Origin: Stenotrophomonas nitritireducens
GTDB lineage: Bacteria > Pseudomonadota > Gammaproteobacteria > Xanthomonadales > Xanthomonadaceae
Direction of reading: 5' to 3'
Assembly (NCBI RefSeq): GCF_001700965.1
Contig: NZ_CP016756.1
Coordinates: 2,222,501-2,286,500 of the forward strand
Length of the DNA: 64,000 nt
The notes beneath the pieces were generated by a model that was given only the letters and a program-made list of their open reading frames with translations, had not been told where the DNA came from and did no database searches. Both the position numbers and the translations under genes were made by a program. Below are positions 1 through 9,388 of the stretch, piece after piece. The stretch's first letter is position 1. Every line of letters starts with the position of its first letter.

Positions 1-240
<240 letters not shown>

Positions 241-397
241 AAACTACATGTCCGAAGACAATAACTTTAGCTGCAGAAGTTCAACCACTGGCAACGTTTC
301 GCTTGCATTAAAACAATTGAATCATTGCTTGATTAAACGTCTGCAAGATGGACAGTCATCCATTCCTGCAGGCGTCCTCACAAGATACCTGCGCATA

Positions 398-410
398 CTG
401 TCAAAGAACT
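398..410 (-). promoter_or_regulatory. boxA-like antitermination site in the rrn leader
   Basis: On the minus strand the leader contains AGTTCTTTGACAG between the promoters and the 16S start. It resembles the boxA element (core CTTTRACA) where the Nus antitermination complex loads on rRNA transcripts. Position and sequence fit; no experiment supports it. Confidence 0.6.
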
Positions 411-471
411 TCGAATCAGGCCTCAGCGCCGTCTTCGTAGGCTGCGACGTTTCCGTCGTAGCGAGCCGCCC

Positions 472-500
472 ATTATAGAGTGGCTTTTCTGCTTCGTCAA
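472..500 (-). promoter_or_regulatory. rrn promoter, proximal
   Basis: On the minus strand a -35 TTGACG (495-500) and a perfect -10 TATAAT (472-477) are separated by exactly 17 bases. The site lies about 230 bases upstream of the 16S 5' end, as expected for a sigma-70 rRNA promoter. Confidence 0.85.
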
Positions 501-573
501 CACTTCATTTCGAGGTAGTTGACTTGGCCGCTTCAGCGTTGGCCCAAAGGCTTTTCGTCGAAGCGAGCCGCCT

Positions 574-601
574 ATTATGGCAGGCTTTTTGTTTCCGTCA
601 A
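574..601 (-). promoter_or_regulatory. rrn promoter, distal duplicate
   Basis: On the minus strand a second TTGACG (596-601) is followed after 16 bases by CATAAT (574-579). The flanks, including a shared GTTTCGAGG/ATTTCGAGG motif on the plus strand and AAAGCC-like spacers, resemble the proximal promoter about 100 bases away, so the two look like a duplicated promoter module. Confidence 0.7.
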
Positions 602-679
602 CACCCTGTTTCGAGGCTGGTGACGTCGTTTCTTGGTTCCGGTCACTGCTGTGATCGGCGCCGTGAAGCGAGGAAGTGG

Positions 680-707
680 ATTCTAGACATCTTTGTGAAA
701 ACCGCAA
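680..707 (-). promoter_or_regulatory. Possible third upstream rrn promoter
   Basis: On the minus strand TTGCGG (702-707) and TAGAAT (680-685) are spaced by 16 bases, upstream of the two clearer rrn promoters. The -35 is weak and the assignment is tentative. Confidence 0.35.
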
Positions 708-825
708 TCACTTTTTGTTGCAGAGCGGCAAATCGGGGCTTGGGGCCAGAATTGGCAAAGTCTCTTCCTGTTTGGGCGGCTGTTCTTGTCTTGCTGGTGA
801 TGCTTTCCTGCTTTTTTGCGGACAG

Positions 826-872
826 AGGCCCTCACCCCAGCCCCTCTCCCGTGAACGGGAGAGGGGTTCTAG
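826..872. repeat. Palindromic intergenic repeat (CCCCTCTCCCGT family)
   Basis: Positions 841-866 form a near-perfect hairpin, CCCCTCTCCC - GTGAAC - GGGAGAGGGG, preceded by CCTCACCCCAG. A second copy with the same arms lies at 47212-47252, so this is a dispersed repeat. The rest of 241-990 holds the rrn leader and promoters; I see no gene in it. Confidence 0.7.
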
Positions 873-990
873 CTTCGGCTGCCCCTCTTCCGCTTACGGT
901 GGTAAGGCTTTGTCTTCGGCGGGCTGCATGGGAGCCGCGGGCCTGCTCGCTGGGCCACAATGCGGGTTGGTCCGTCACGCTTATATATAG

Positions 991-2178
991 ATGTCCAATC
1001 CGGCTCCGCGTTCCTTCTTTGCTGATCTCTCGTTGCCTGCGGTGGTTGCCGGCTTCATTACGGTGCTGGTGGGCTTTGCCAGCTCGGCGGTGATCGTGTT
1101 CCAGGCGGCGCAGGCGGTTGGGGCCGGGCAGGCCGAGATTGCATCGTGGATGTGGGCGTTGGGCATCGGCATGGGCGTTACCTGTATCGGCTTGTCGCTG
1201 CGCTATCGGGTGCCGGTGGTGACGGCCTGGTCCACGCCCGGGGCGGCGATGCTGGTGGTCGGGGCGAGTACACTGCCGCTGTCCGATGCCATCGGTGCCT
1301 TTGTGCTGGCGGCGGTGATGGGCACCTTGGCCGGATTCTCTGGCGTCTTCGAAAGAGCCATGCGGCGGATTCCGGTGTCGCTGGCGGCGGGCATGTTGGC
1401 CGGGGTGCTGCTGCGCTTTGGCCTGGATGTGTTTGTATCGGTGAATACCCAACCGCTGTTGGTGCTGTTGATGTTTGCCACCTATCTGCTGGGCCGCCGT
1501 TGGTTTCCACGCTATGCGGTGATCGCGACCTTGCTGGTGGGGGTGGCGATGGCCAGTGGCAAGGGCCTGATGCATATGGAACAGGTGCAGCTGCAGATGG
1601 CATTGCCAGTGTTCACCGTGCCGACGCTGTCGTGGGCGGCGCTGTTCGGCATCGCCCTGCCCTTGTTCATCGTGACCATGGCGTCGCAGAACGTGCCCGG
1701 CGTGGCGGTGTTGAAGGCCTCCGGTTATGACGCGCCGATCTCGCCGGTGATCGGCTGGATCGGCGTGGTCAACACGCTGCTGGCGCCATTTGGCGGCTAT
1801 GCCTTGAATCTGGCGGCAATCACCGCGGCGATCTGCATGGGCCGGGAGGTGCATGAGGACCCGGCGCGGCGGTATACGGCGGCGGTGAGTGCCGGCGTGT
1901 TCTACATCGTGATTGGCTTGTTCGGGGCGACGGTGGCCGCGGTGTTCGCCGCCTTTCCGAAGGAATTGATCGCGGCACTGGCCGGTATCGCCCTGCTTGG
2001 CACCATCGGCAACAGCCTGGCGGTCGCCTTGAAGGAAGAGGCCGAGCGTGAGCCGGCGCTGGTGACCTTCCTGGTGACGGCCTCAGGCCTGACCATGGCC
2101 GGCATTGGTTCGGCGTTCTGGGGCCTGTTGGCCGGCGTTGTCACCTTGCTGGTAGTACGCCGGCCGTCGCCGCGCTGA
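991..2178 (+). CDS. benE: BenE-type benzoate/H+ symporter family membrane transporter
   Basis: A 395-residue polytopic membrane protein with about 12 hydrophobic segments. The motif TAWSTPGAA (residues 78-86), SQNVPGV near residue 230 and the overall length match the BenE family of benzoate:proton symporters. No benzoate catabolic gene is nearby, so the real substrate is uncertain; BenE-family members in xanthomonads are generally not tied to a ben operon. The ATG at 991 has no visible Shine-Dalgarno sequence, but TATATA lies 4-9 bases upstream, so the message may be leaderless. The gene stands alone, between the rrn promoter region and a convergent gene. Confidence 0.9.
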   Translation: MSNPAPRSFFADLSLPAVVAGFITVLVGFASSAVIVFQAAQAVGAGQAEIASWMWALGIGMGVTCIGLSLRYRVPVVTAWSTPGAAMLVVGASTLPLSDAIGAFVLAAVMGTLAGFSGVFERAMRRIPVSLAAGMLAGVLLRFGLDVFVSVNTQPLLVLLMFATYLLGRRWFPRYAVIATLLVGVAMASGKGLMHMEQVQLQMALPVFTVPTLSWAALFGIALPLFIVTMASQNVPGVAVLKASGYDAPISPVIGWIGVVNTLLAPFGGYALNLAAITAAICMGREVHEDPARRYTAAVSAGVFYIVIGLFGATVAAVFAAFPKELIAALAGIALLGTIGNSLAVALKEEAEREPALVTFLVTASGLTMAGIGSAFWGLLAGVVTLLVVRRPSPR

Positions 2179-2250
2179 GCACGCCGCGCATCGAGCGCGC
2201 ACCTGCTCGGCAGCAGCAGGCGCGCATGCCTGCTGCGATCACGCACCTGA

Positions 2251-2979
2251 TCAGATAATCAGAAACCCAATCGTCACGTTGAGCAGGATCAACACGAAGA
2301 TGCCAGTCACCACGGCTGCAACGCTGGTACCGCCGCGCAGGCGCAGCTGCGCCCGCAGTGCGTTGGCGCCGCCGGTATTGGCGGACGTCAGCTGCTGGAT
2401 CTGCTTCTGCGTGTGCTTCAGGTAAAACGCATTGCCCAGCCCACCTGCGGCCACGGCGATACCGATATTGACGCCCCATGCCGCCATATCCGGGATGCCC
2501 ATGATGCGCAGCGCGGTTCCCAGCAACATTGCTCCACCGCCCCACAGCACCGCGAGCGCATACATTTTGCGGTAGAGCATCCACAGCACGCCGAGGAAGA
2601 ACGCCGGCCAATGCCAGGTGTCCTTGGCGCTGGGGTATTCCCCGTCCAGATGCCACTTCTGCCGGTACTTGTCGAAGTTGTTGCCGACAAAATCAGCGTA
2701 GGGCTTCAACCTGTCATCCAGCTCGACCACCGGATCGGCAACAACCGCGGACGGTGCGGCATAAGGGTTGCTGCCAGCAGCGGGCGCGTCGTTGGCACCG
2801 GGCAGGGTCAGTTCTTGCGCGAAGTTCTGCAGCGGCTGCCACTGCTCCATGCCGGCCCGCCATAGCAGCGAGGCCGGGGCCAGCCCGCCCTCGGCGATCA
2901 GCTGCTGCAGCTGCGGGGTGGCAAGCGGCCCCTGCCGCTCATGCTGTGCATCGGTGTAATACCACTGGGTATTCGGCAT
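2251..2979 (-). CDS. GYF-domain / DUF2628 membrane protein
   Basis: A 242-residue protein. The N-terminus (about residues 5-55, starting QWYYTDAQHERQGP) has the W-YY and G-P pattern of the bacterial GYF_2 domain, a presumed peptide-binding module. A low-complexity linker with SNPYAAPSA follows. Residues about 120-240 carry three to four membrane segments with the WPAFFLGVLWMLYRKMY motif of DUF2628. It probably sits in the inner membrane with the GYF domain cytoplasmic; its function is unknown. The start has a good upstream AAGGAAG. It converges with the benE-type gene, which ends 72 bases away. Confidence 0.85.
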   Translation of the reverse strand: MPNTQWYYTDAQHERQGPLATPQLQQLIAEGGLAPASLLWRAGMEQWQPLQNFAQELTLPGANDAPAAGSNPYAAPSAVVADPVVELDDRLKPYADFVGNNFDKYRQKWHLDGEYPSAKDTWHWPAFFLGVLWMLYRKMYALAVLWGGGAMLLGTALRIMGIPDMAAWGVNIGIAVAAGGLGNAFYLKHTQKQIQQLTSANTGGANALRAQLRLRGGTSVAAVVTGIFVLILLNVTIGFLII

Positions 2980-3070
2980 CGTTTCTTCCTTGAGTGGGCA
3001 CAGCTACCTTCATGGCAGCGCAAGGCGCCGACTCCAGGCCGGGCGCCCTGCACTCACAAGCGGAAACCGC

Positions 3071-5230
3071 TCAAAGCGGTTTCACCTCGAACACCTGCTT
3101 GAGGCTGTGGCGTCCGCGCGGGGCCAGCTCGATCACATCCGGGCCGGCGTTGGCCGCCTCCACGCAGACGTAGTTGCGCCACGCCGCGCCGATGTCCTCC
3201 ATCTTGGCTGCGCCGGCTTCGCCTGCATTCCAGACCACGGCCGTGCGGCTGCCGCTGGTGCTGATGTCGATTGCCCGCTTGAAGCCGGGGTCACGCAACA
3301 CGTAGTGGCCGCCGGCCTGCGTATAGAGACGGTCGCTGCGGCCGGGATCACGCGGGTCGCGCAGGTTCCAGTCGCCCTTCTGCACATGGGCGTTGCCGTT
3401 GTCGAGCTTGTCCAGGTAGGTGAGCCCGTCCAGGCCGGTGACATCCACCTTCAAGGCGTCGCTGACATTGAAGTAGTTGTGCAGCGCCTGGGTGAAGGTC
3501 TGCGGCTTGGTGCCGGCGTTCTCGGTGATCAGTTCCTGCTCCAGGGTACGGCCGATGCGCAGCACCATCTGCAGGCGCAGGTCCAGGCTGTCCAGCACTG
3601 GTGGGGCAAGGGTCAGCACCACGCTGCCGTCGGCTTCGCGGCGGGCATCGCGCAGCTGCCAGGCAACGGTGCGTACGAAACCATGCGCGGGCACGTCATT
3701 GCTCTGGCCCTGCCGCGAGAAATACGGCCAGCACACCGGTGCACCGCCACGGATGGGTGTGGGCGGTTGCTTGGCAGTGGGCGAAAGCCACATTACGTCC
3801 TGGCCGCCATTGGGCACGAAGGACAGCAGCTGCCCGCCGAACACGCTGATGGCAGCGGTTGAGAACGGGGTTTCCACCTTCCATGCGGTGAAACCCTTGA
3901 AGTCGCCTGTGCTCAGGCCCTGCACATCCTTCATTGAAACGTTGCTCCGTACGATCGGTGATTGAACAAGCTGCTGATAGCCGGCCGGTAGCCGGAACCC
4001 GGTGGGCTCGGCAGGCTGGGCATTGCGCAGCGCCTGCAGGATGCGGGTGCCGGCACGGCCATCGGCGTCCTTCCAGCCCAGCCGCTGCTGTTCGACCTGG
4101 ATGGCGCGACGGGTGGCGTTGCCGACCATGCCATCGGCGCTGCCGATGTCGTGGCCACGGGCGAGCAGCAGTGTCTGCAGTTCGCGACGCTCATCGCGGC
4201 CGATGCCCGGGTCGTTGGTGGGCCAGGCGGCACTCAGGCCAGTTCCGCCGCGCAGGCGGTCAGCCAGGGTGGCGATGGCCAGGGCGTAACTCTCGGCGGC
4301 GTTGTAGGAATAGATCGCGTCGTAATTGCGGAACACCAGCAAGGCCGGGCCGGTAGCACCGGCCGGCAGCAGCAGCGCCGCATTGCCGTCGTCGGCGATG
4401 GCCGGCACCTGCAGGGGATTGCCGTCGGCCAGGGTGATGCCCAGCGCACGCCAGTCCGCCAGCGGCTTACGCTTGGTGCGCCCGGCGAGTGCGGTATTGA
4501 AGTTGGCAGGAATGCGGACTTCCACACCCCAGGGCTGACCACTGCGCCAGCCGGACTGCTTGAGGTAATTGGCGGTGGAAGCCAGCGCATCGGGAATGCT
4601 GGCGACCAGATCGCGGCGGCCATCGCCGTCGCCATCCACGGCGATGCGGGCGTAGGTCGATGGCATGAACTGGGTGTGGCCAAAGGCACCGGCCCAAGAG
4701 CCGGTCAGGCCGTCGGGATTGAGGTCGCCCTTGTCGATCAACTTCAACAGCGCCAGCAGCTCACCCTTGAAGAAGGGCTGGCGGCGGCCGTTGCAGGACA
4801 GCGTGGCCAGCGACTGCAGCAGCGGGCGCTTGCCGAACACGCGGCCGTAATCGCTCTCCACGCCCCAGACCGCGACGATGGTGGCCGGATCAACGCCGTA
4901 CTGGGCGCTGACTTGGTCCAGCAGCGCGCGATGCTGGCTGAGCAGCGCGCGGCCGTCAGCGATACGGCGGCTGTCGACCAGCGAGGCCAGGTAATCCCAG
5001 ATGGAGGTGGTGAATTCCGGCTGCGCGTCCAGCAGTGGCAGCACGCTCAGGTCAGGCGTGATGCTGCTGAAAACCTGATCGACCCGTTCGCCGTTGATGC
5101 CCTGGGCGACGGCGGCGGCCTTGAGTGAGGCGCCACAGCTGCCGAAGTCGGCGATTGCGGCGTTGGCAGGGAGGGCCAGCAGCAGCGCCGCCATCGTGGC
5201 GCCTGCACGCAGCAGGTTGATCGGGTTCAT
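3071..5230 (-). CDS. Lytic murein transglycosylase (MltB-like) fused to a D-hexose-6-phosphate mutarotase domain
   Basis: A 719-residue protein. Residues 1-24 are a Sec signal peptide. Residues about 28-330 are an SLT_2/MltB-type lytic transglycosylase with catalytic Glu125 in VWGVESDYG and the GAFGHTQFMPSTY motif (181-193). Residues about 343-402 look like a peptidoglycan-binding (PG_binding_1) domain. Residues about 433-719 form a second enzyme-like domain of the aldose-1-epimerase/YeaD family: RGGAPVCWPYF (494-504), PAHGFVR with His517, ALHNYFNV with His584, and NYVCVEAA with Glu691. Family knowledge says YeaD-type mutarotases act on hexose-6-phosphates in the cytoplasm, so a copy carried behind a signal peptide is odd. 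No stop or frame change is visible at the junction; Met433 could be an internal start giving the epimerase alone. The gene stands alone. Confidence 0.88.
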   Translation of the reverse strand: MNPINLLRAGATMAALLLALPANAAIADFGSCGASLKAAAVAQGINGERVDQVFSSITPDLSVLPLLDAQPEFTTSIWDYLASLVDSRRIADGRALLSQHRALLDQVSAQYGVDPATIVAVWGVESDYGRVFGKRPLLQSLATLSCNGRRQPFFKGELLALLKLIDKGDLNPDGLTGSWAGAFGHTQFMPSTYARIAVDGDGDGRRDLVASIPDALASTANYLKQSGWRSGQPWGVEVRIPANFNTALAGRTKRKPLADWRALGITLADGNPLQVPAIADDGNAALLLPAGATGPALLVFRNYDAIYSYNAAESYALAIATLADRLRGGTGLSAAWPTNDPGIGRDERRELQTLLLARGHDIGSADGMVGNATRRAIQVEQQRLGWKDADGRAGTRILQALRNAQPAEPTGFRLPAGYQQLVQSPIVRSNVSMKDVQGLSTGDFKGFTAWKVETPFSTAAISVFGGQLLSFVPNGGQDVMWLSPTAKQPPTPIRGGAPVCWPYFSRQGQSNDVPAHGFVRTVAWQLRDARREADGSVVLTLAPPVLDSLDLRLQMVLRIGRTLEQELITENAGTKPQTFTQALHNYFNVSDALKVDVTGLDGLTYLDKLDNGNAHVQKGDWNLRDPRDPGRSDRLYTQAGGHYVLRDPGFKRAIDISTSGSRTAVVWNAGEAGAAKMEDIGAAWRNYVCVEAANAGPDVIELAPRGRHSLKQVFEVKPL

Positions 5231-5544
5231 CCATAGGCTCCTTGCGCTGGAGCTTGATGATAAGCGGTGTGGGTGTGATGGGTTGTGCTGCTGGGTATGA
5301 CTTGTTGTGGGAGCGGCGTGAGCCGCGAGGCTGGTGGTGTTTGAGGGGAGCGAAGAACCAAAGGCACCCCTCCCCGACCCTCCCCTTCGCTACGCGAAAG
5401 GGAGGGGGCAGGAGCGTAGTACCGAGCCATGCTCGGCAGGGCTTTACCGGTAAGGCCTCAGCCGAGCATGGCTCGGCTCTACCAATGCGGCCCTGCCTTG
5501 CTGCATGCCCTGCCCGCGCGGTGCGCGAGGGACGCGCTGGCGCT
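5231..5544. repeat. Intergenic repeat cluster: three repeat families
   Basis: No gene is seen here. It holds TGTGGGAGCGGCG...GCCGCGAGG (5306-5332), a C-rich/G-rich hairpin CCCTCCCCTTCGC...GAAAGGGAGGGGG (5361-5408), and a SMAG-like pair (5416-5482). The SMAG unit begins GTAGTACCGAGCCATGCTCGG and is followed by its inverted partner ending CTCGGCTCTAC, so the whole can fold into a long stem with smaller hairpins. SMAG elements are known from S. maltophilia; here they are assigned by sequence resemblance. Confidence 0.75.
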
Positions 5545-5940
5545 TCAGCCAGCAGCGTCGAGGTAATACCAGCGGCCGTCGATGCGCTGGAAGCGGCTGT
5601 GTTCGGTCATCTTTACCGCGCTGCCACCGCCCACGCGGTAGCGGGCGGTGAACTCGACCTCGGCCGTGTCGTCACCCGTGAGCACATGGCGCTTCACGCT
5701 CAGGCCCAGCCATTGCGTGCGCTGGCCGGGGGCGTCCTGCAGCGAAAGCTCCGCCGGGCGGGTGTCCGGATGCCAGCTGGCCAACAGGTAGTCGACGTCC
5801 TGCAGTACATAGGCGCTGTAGCGCGAACGCATCAGTGATTCGGCATCGGGCGCGGCCTGGCCGGCGTGGTAACGGCCACAGCAGGCCGCGTAGGTCTGCT
5901 CACGGCCGCAGGGACAGGGGGAGCTGGGAGATATCTGCAT
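5545..5940 (-). CDS. ychJ: YchJ-family SEC-C motif protein
   Basis: A 131-residue protein from the ATG at 5940 (an upstream in-frame GTG at 5958 would add six residues). The N-terminus has CPCG...CCGRYH (start [16 protein letters not shown]), the SEC-C metal-binding motif. The rest, with [13 protein letters not shown] and a C-terminal WYYLDAAG, matches the YchJ/UPF0225 family with an NTF2-like fold. Its cellular role is not established. The gene is divergent from the TSUP transporter, with only 87 bases between starts. Confidence 0.88.
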   Translation of the reverse strand: MQISPSSPCPCGREQTYAACCGRYHAGQAAPDAESLMRSRYSAYVLQDVDYLLASWHPDTRPAELSLQDAPGQRTQWLGLSVKRHVLTGDDTAEVEFTARYRVGGGSAVKMTEHSRFQRIDGRWYYLDAAG

Positions 5941-6027
5941 CCGCGCATTTTCGTCCACCCACGCCGCGCTTCCAAGCGAGCCATCGCCTGCTGCGCGTAT
6001 GCTGTCGCGCCCTGCGCCGGAGTCGCC

Positions 6028-6807
6028 ATGCTGGAGTTGATACCACCCGAACTGCCGTGGCTGCTGGTCATCGCCTTCATCGCGGGGCTGGTGGATGCGG
6101 CGGTGGGTGGCGGTGGTCTGATCCAGCTGCCAGGGCTATTCACTGCCCTGCCGCAGCAGACGCCGGCCGCGTTGCTGGGTACCAACAAGTTCAGCTCGGT
6201 GTTCGGCACCGGTGCTTCGGCGCTGCGCTATGCGCGCGCGGTGCGTTTCCCTTGGCGCCCGGTGTTGCTTGCCGCCGCGGCGGCGTTTGCGTTCTCCTTC
6301 CTTGGCGCCACCGCGGTGACCCTGCTGTCCAAGGAAGCGGTGCGCCCGCTGGTACTGACCCTGCTGATCGTGATGCTGGGCTATACCCTGGCCAAGAAGG
6401 ATTTCGGCGCGCTGCACCGGCCCCGCGAGGTTGGCCGGCGCGAGTTGCTGATCGCACTGGCGATGGGCGGGGTGATCGGTTTCTACGACGGCTTCTTCGG
6501 ACCGGGCACCGGCAGCTTCCTGATCTTCCTGTTCGTGCGGTTCTTCGGGCTGGACTTCCTGCGCGCGTCGGCGGCATCCAAAGTGGTGAACCTGGCCACC
6601 AATGTCGCGGCCTTGTCGTTCTTCGTGCCCAGCGGCAACGTGCTGCTGGTGTTTGCGGTGCCGATGGCGACAGCCAACGTGCTCGGTGCGGTGACCGGCA
6701 CCCGGCTTGCGCTGCGCGGCGGCACTCCGTTGATTCGCAAGCTTTTTGTGGTGCTGGTGGTGGTGCTGATCACGCGCATGGCCTGGGATACCTTCCGCCC
6801 GGCGTGA
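6028..6807 (+). CDS. yfcA: TSUP-family (YfcA-like) inner-membrane permease
   Basis: A 259-residue protein with about eight membrane segments. It has the family's N-terminal [18 protein letters not shown] motif and the second-repeat [17 protein letters not shown] motif. The TSUP/TauE-SafE family moves sulfur compounds or organic anions; the substrate here cannot be told. The ATG at 6028 is chosen because the longer open frame from 5866 overlaps the divergent ychJ promoter and adds 54 residues without hydrophobic or family character. Confidence 0.88.
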   Translation: MLELIPPELPWLLVIAFIAGLVDAAVGGGGLIQLPGLFTALPQQTPAALLGTNKFSSVFGTGASALRYARAVRFPWRPVLLAAAAAFAFSFLGATAVTLLSKEAVRPLVLTLLIVMLGYTLAKKDFGALHRPREVGRRELLIALAMGGVIGFYDGFFGPGTGSFLIFLFVRFFGLDFLRASAASKVVNLATNVAALSFFVPSGNVLLVFAVPMATANVLGAVTGTRLALRGGTPLIRKLFVVLVVVLITRMAWDTFRPA

Positions 6808-6904
6808 AGCAGACCTGCACATAGCTAAATCCTGCACGCTGGAAATTATTGATGGACGTCACATAGTGAGCCACTGACCCACCAGCCAAGCGGGATGGTG
6901 AAAC

Positions 6905-8500
6905 TTGAAAAGCCCCAGTCGAATTGCAGCGGCGCTGTTGGTCATCGGCGCCGTCCTGGCCTGTGTGCCGGTGGTCTACTCCCTGCGCCAGGCCCGTACG
7001 CAGGCCATCCGCGAGAAGTTCGTGGGGCTGGACGAAGTGGCGGCCAACCTGGAACGCCAGGTCCGCAATACGTCCACCACCCTGCGCATGCTGCGCGAGG
7101 AAATGCGCGGCAGTGGGGACGCACCCTGCAGCGACGCCGGGCGGCTAAGGCTGCAACGCTTCGGGTTGGGCTCGCTGGTGGTCAAAAGCACGCTGTACCT
7201 GCAGGACGGCAAGGTGCTGTGCTCCTCCAGCGGCGCGTTGATGCAGCAACTGGTGCTGGGCCCGTATTCGGTGCGCACCGCCGAAGGCGTGAACGTGTAT
7301 ACCAAGCTGCAGATCCCCGGGCTTGCCGACCGCCAATACGTGTTGGTCGAAAAGGAGGGTTACGCGCTGCTGCTGTACCCGGACGGGCTGATCGCACCGT
7401 TCGCGCGGCCGGACCTGTCGCTGGGCCTGTTCAACGTCAAGGACAGCCACTACACCGCACGCAATGGCGCGCTTGAGCAGGAGTGGATCGAAGCCGGCAG
7501 CAAGGCCGATGGCAAGGGCCACTTCATCGACCCGAAGAGCGGCTACATGGTGGTACGGCGGGTGCTGTCACCCGGGGTCACCGGGGTGATCGTGGCGACG
7601 CCGCTGTCCAGCATCGACGCGCGGGTGGCCCAGTTCGCGCAATGGTTCATCCCGATCGGCGTCATTGCCGGGCTGGCAGTGCTGGGCATGGCGCTGATCC
7701 TGATCCGGCGCCAGGTGTCGGCGCGCGCCGAGCTGCTGCGCGCGCTCAACAAGGGCCACCTGTTCCTGCTCTACCAGCCGGTGTTCGATCTGCAGGACAA
7801 CACCTGCATCGGCGCCGAGGCGCTGCTGCGCTGGCAGCATGAGGACGGCACCGTGGTGCCGCCGGACCGCTTCATTCCGTTTGCCGAGGATGCGGGCCTG
7901 ATCCAGCTGGTGACCCGCCGCGTGCTGGAACTGGTGGTCAAGGACCTGACCGGCTTCCTGCGCCGTTACCCGGGTTTCAATCTGGGCGTGAATCTGTCGC
8001 CACGCGACCTGCAGTCGATGCAGACCCCGGCACTACTGGAGGCAATGCAGCGCAGCATCGGCTTGGGCAACGGCCAGTTCGTGGTGGAAGCCACCGAGCG
8101 CGGGCTGCTGGAAGAACACAGCGCCGTGGAAGTGGTCAACGCGATCCGCGCACTGGGCATTGCCATCGCCATCGATGATTTCGGCACCGGCTATTCCAGC
8201 CTGGCCTACCTGACCACCTATCCGTTTGACATCCTCAAGGTGGACAAGAGCTTCACCTCCACCGCCTGCACCGAGGCGGTGACCAGCCAGGTGGCCATCC
8301 ACATCATCGAGCTGGCGCGCAGCCTGGGCATGCGCACCCTGGTGGAAGGCATCGAAACCACCGAGCAGGCGGATTTTTTCCGCAGCAAGGGGGTGATCTA
8401 CGGCCAGGGCTATTTCTTCGGAAAGCCGATGTCGGCCAGTGCCTTGGCCGACTTCCTGCCGCTGCACAGCCGCCCCGGGCAGCACAGCGCGCCGGCATGA
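6905..8500 (+). CDS. Membrane c-di-GMP phosphodiesterase with CSS sensor and EAL domain
   Basis: A 531-residue protein. A TM segment (about 7-27) is followed by a periplasmic CSS-motif domain with Cys75 and CSS at 106-108, the redox-sensing signature of PdeB/PdeC-type enzymes. A second TM (about 240-263) leads to an EAL domain from about residue 275. All catalytic motifs are present: EALLRW, NLSPRDL, EATE, DDFGTGYSS, KVDKSF, EGIET and QGYFFGKP. It should hydrolyse c-di-GMP to pGpG, with activity controlled by periplasmic thiol state, as known for the family. The start appears to be TTG at 6905, with CGGGA nine bases upstream; an ATG ten bases earlier is in another frame. Confidence 0.9.
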   Translation: MKSPSRIAAALLVIGAVLACVPVVYSLRQARTQAIREKFVGLDEVAANLERQVRNTSTTLRMLREEMRGSGDAPCSDAGRLRLQRFGLGSLVVKSTLYLQDGKVLCSSSGALMQQLVLGPYSVRTAEGVNVYTKLQIPGLADRQYVLVEKEGYALLLYPDGLIAPFARPDLSLGLFNVKDSHYTARNGALEQEWIEAGSKADGKGHFIDPKSGYMVVRRVLSPGVTGVIVATPLSSIDARVAQFAQWFIPIGVIAGLAVLGMALILIRRQVSARAELLRALNKGHLFLLYQPVFDLQDNTCIGAEALLRWQHEDGTVVPPDRFIPFAEDAGLIQLVTRRVLELVVKDLTGFLRRYPGFNLGVNLSPRDLQSMQTPALLEAMQRSIGLGNGQFVVEATERGLLEEHSAVEVVNAIRALGIAIAIDDFGTGYSSLAYLTTYPFDILKVDKSFTSTACTEAVTSQVAIHIIELARSLGMRTLVEGIETTEQADFFRSKGVIYGQGYFFGKPMSASALADFLPLHSRPGQHSAPA

Positions 8501-8590
8501 AGGCGCTGCTTGATCTGGCGCAATGCGGTGGCCATGCCAAACCCGCAGGCTGTACCGGTCGCGGCAATGCCGCAGTTCGGGAGTACGGCC

Positions 8591-9334
8591 ATGCAACACG
8601 ATTTTGCCGGGCGCATCGCCTTGGTCACCGGTGCCGCGTCCGGTATTGGTGAGGCGGTGGTGCGGCAACTGGCCGCCGGTGGCGCGCAGGTGCTGGCCGC
8701 CGATATCGATGGCAACGCGGCAACCGCGGTGGCCATGGCGCTGGGTGAGCGGGTGCAGGCGCTGCAGGTGGATGTGAGCGACCCGGATGCGGTGCGGCAT
8801 ATGGTCACTGCCTGCAAGGACCGCTTCGGCGGCCTGCACCTGGCGGTCAACAACGCCGGCATCAGCGGCGCCAGCCTGCAGACCGCCGACTACCCACTGG
8901 AAGAATGGCACCGTGTGCTCGGGGTCAACCTGCACGGCGTGTTCTATTCGATGAAGTACGAAATCCCGGCCATCCTCGCCAGTGGCGGCGGCGCGGTGGT
9001 CAACATGGCCTCGATCCTGGGCACCAATGGCTGGGCCGGCGCGGCGGCCTACGTGGCGGCAAAGCATGCGCTGGTGGGCATGACCAAGAGCGCGGCGCTG
9101 GAATATTCCGCGCGCGGCCTGCGCATCAATGCCGTGGGCCCGGGCTTCATCGACACGCCGCTGCTGCAGAGCATGGACGACCGCGCCTACGCCGGGCTGG
9201 TGGCGCTGCACCCGGCCGGGCGGCTGGGCACGGCCGAGGAGGTTGCAGCACTGACGTGCTTCCTGTTGTCAGACAAAGCATCGTTCATTACCGGGAGCTA
9301 CCACTTGGTGGATGGTGGCTATTCATCACGATGA
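8591..9334 (+). CDS. SDR-family NAD(P)-dependent oxidoreductase
   Basis: A 247-residue classical short-chain dehydrogenase. The coenzyme motif TGAASGIG is at 13-20, NNAG at 87-90, and the catalytic Ser141, Tyr154 and Lys158 (AYVAAK) are in place. It also has the PGFIDTP loop and a C-terminal DGGYSSR. Asp38-Ile-Asp40 after beta-2 suggests NAD preference. The substrate is not predictable. The ATG at 8591 is preferred over an in-frame start at 8510 because the Rossmann fold begins immediately after it. It lies 90 bases after the EAL gene in the same direction; co-transcription is possible. Confidence 0.88.
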   Translation: MQHDFAGRIALVTGAASGIGEAVVRQLAAGGAQVLAADIDGNAATAVAMALGERVQALQVDVSDPDAVRHMVTACKDRFGGLHLAVNNAGISGASLQTADYPLEEWHRVLGVNLHGVFYSMKYEIPAILASGGGAVVNMASILGTNGWAGAAAYVAAKHALVGMTKSAALEYSARGLRINAVGPGFIDTPLLQSMDDRAYAGLVALHPAGRLGTAEEVAALTCFLLSDKASFITGSYHLVDGGYSSR

Positions 9335-9378
9335 ACTGATGTAACAGCGGTTCCATTGTGTGGTTTACGGCTCGGGTT

Positions 9379-9388
9379 GAGACGTCTC
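9379..9388. promoter_or_regulatory. Small perfect palindrome upstream of the TonB-dependent receptor
   Basis: GAGACGTCTC is a perfect 10-base palindrome about 90 bases upstream of the receptor start, preceded by TTGA. It could be an operator half-site for the receptor, but at this length chance is not excluded. Confidence 0.2.
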
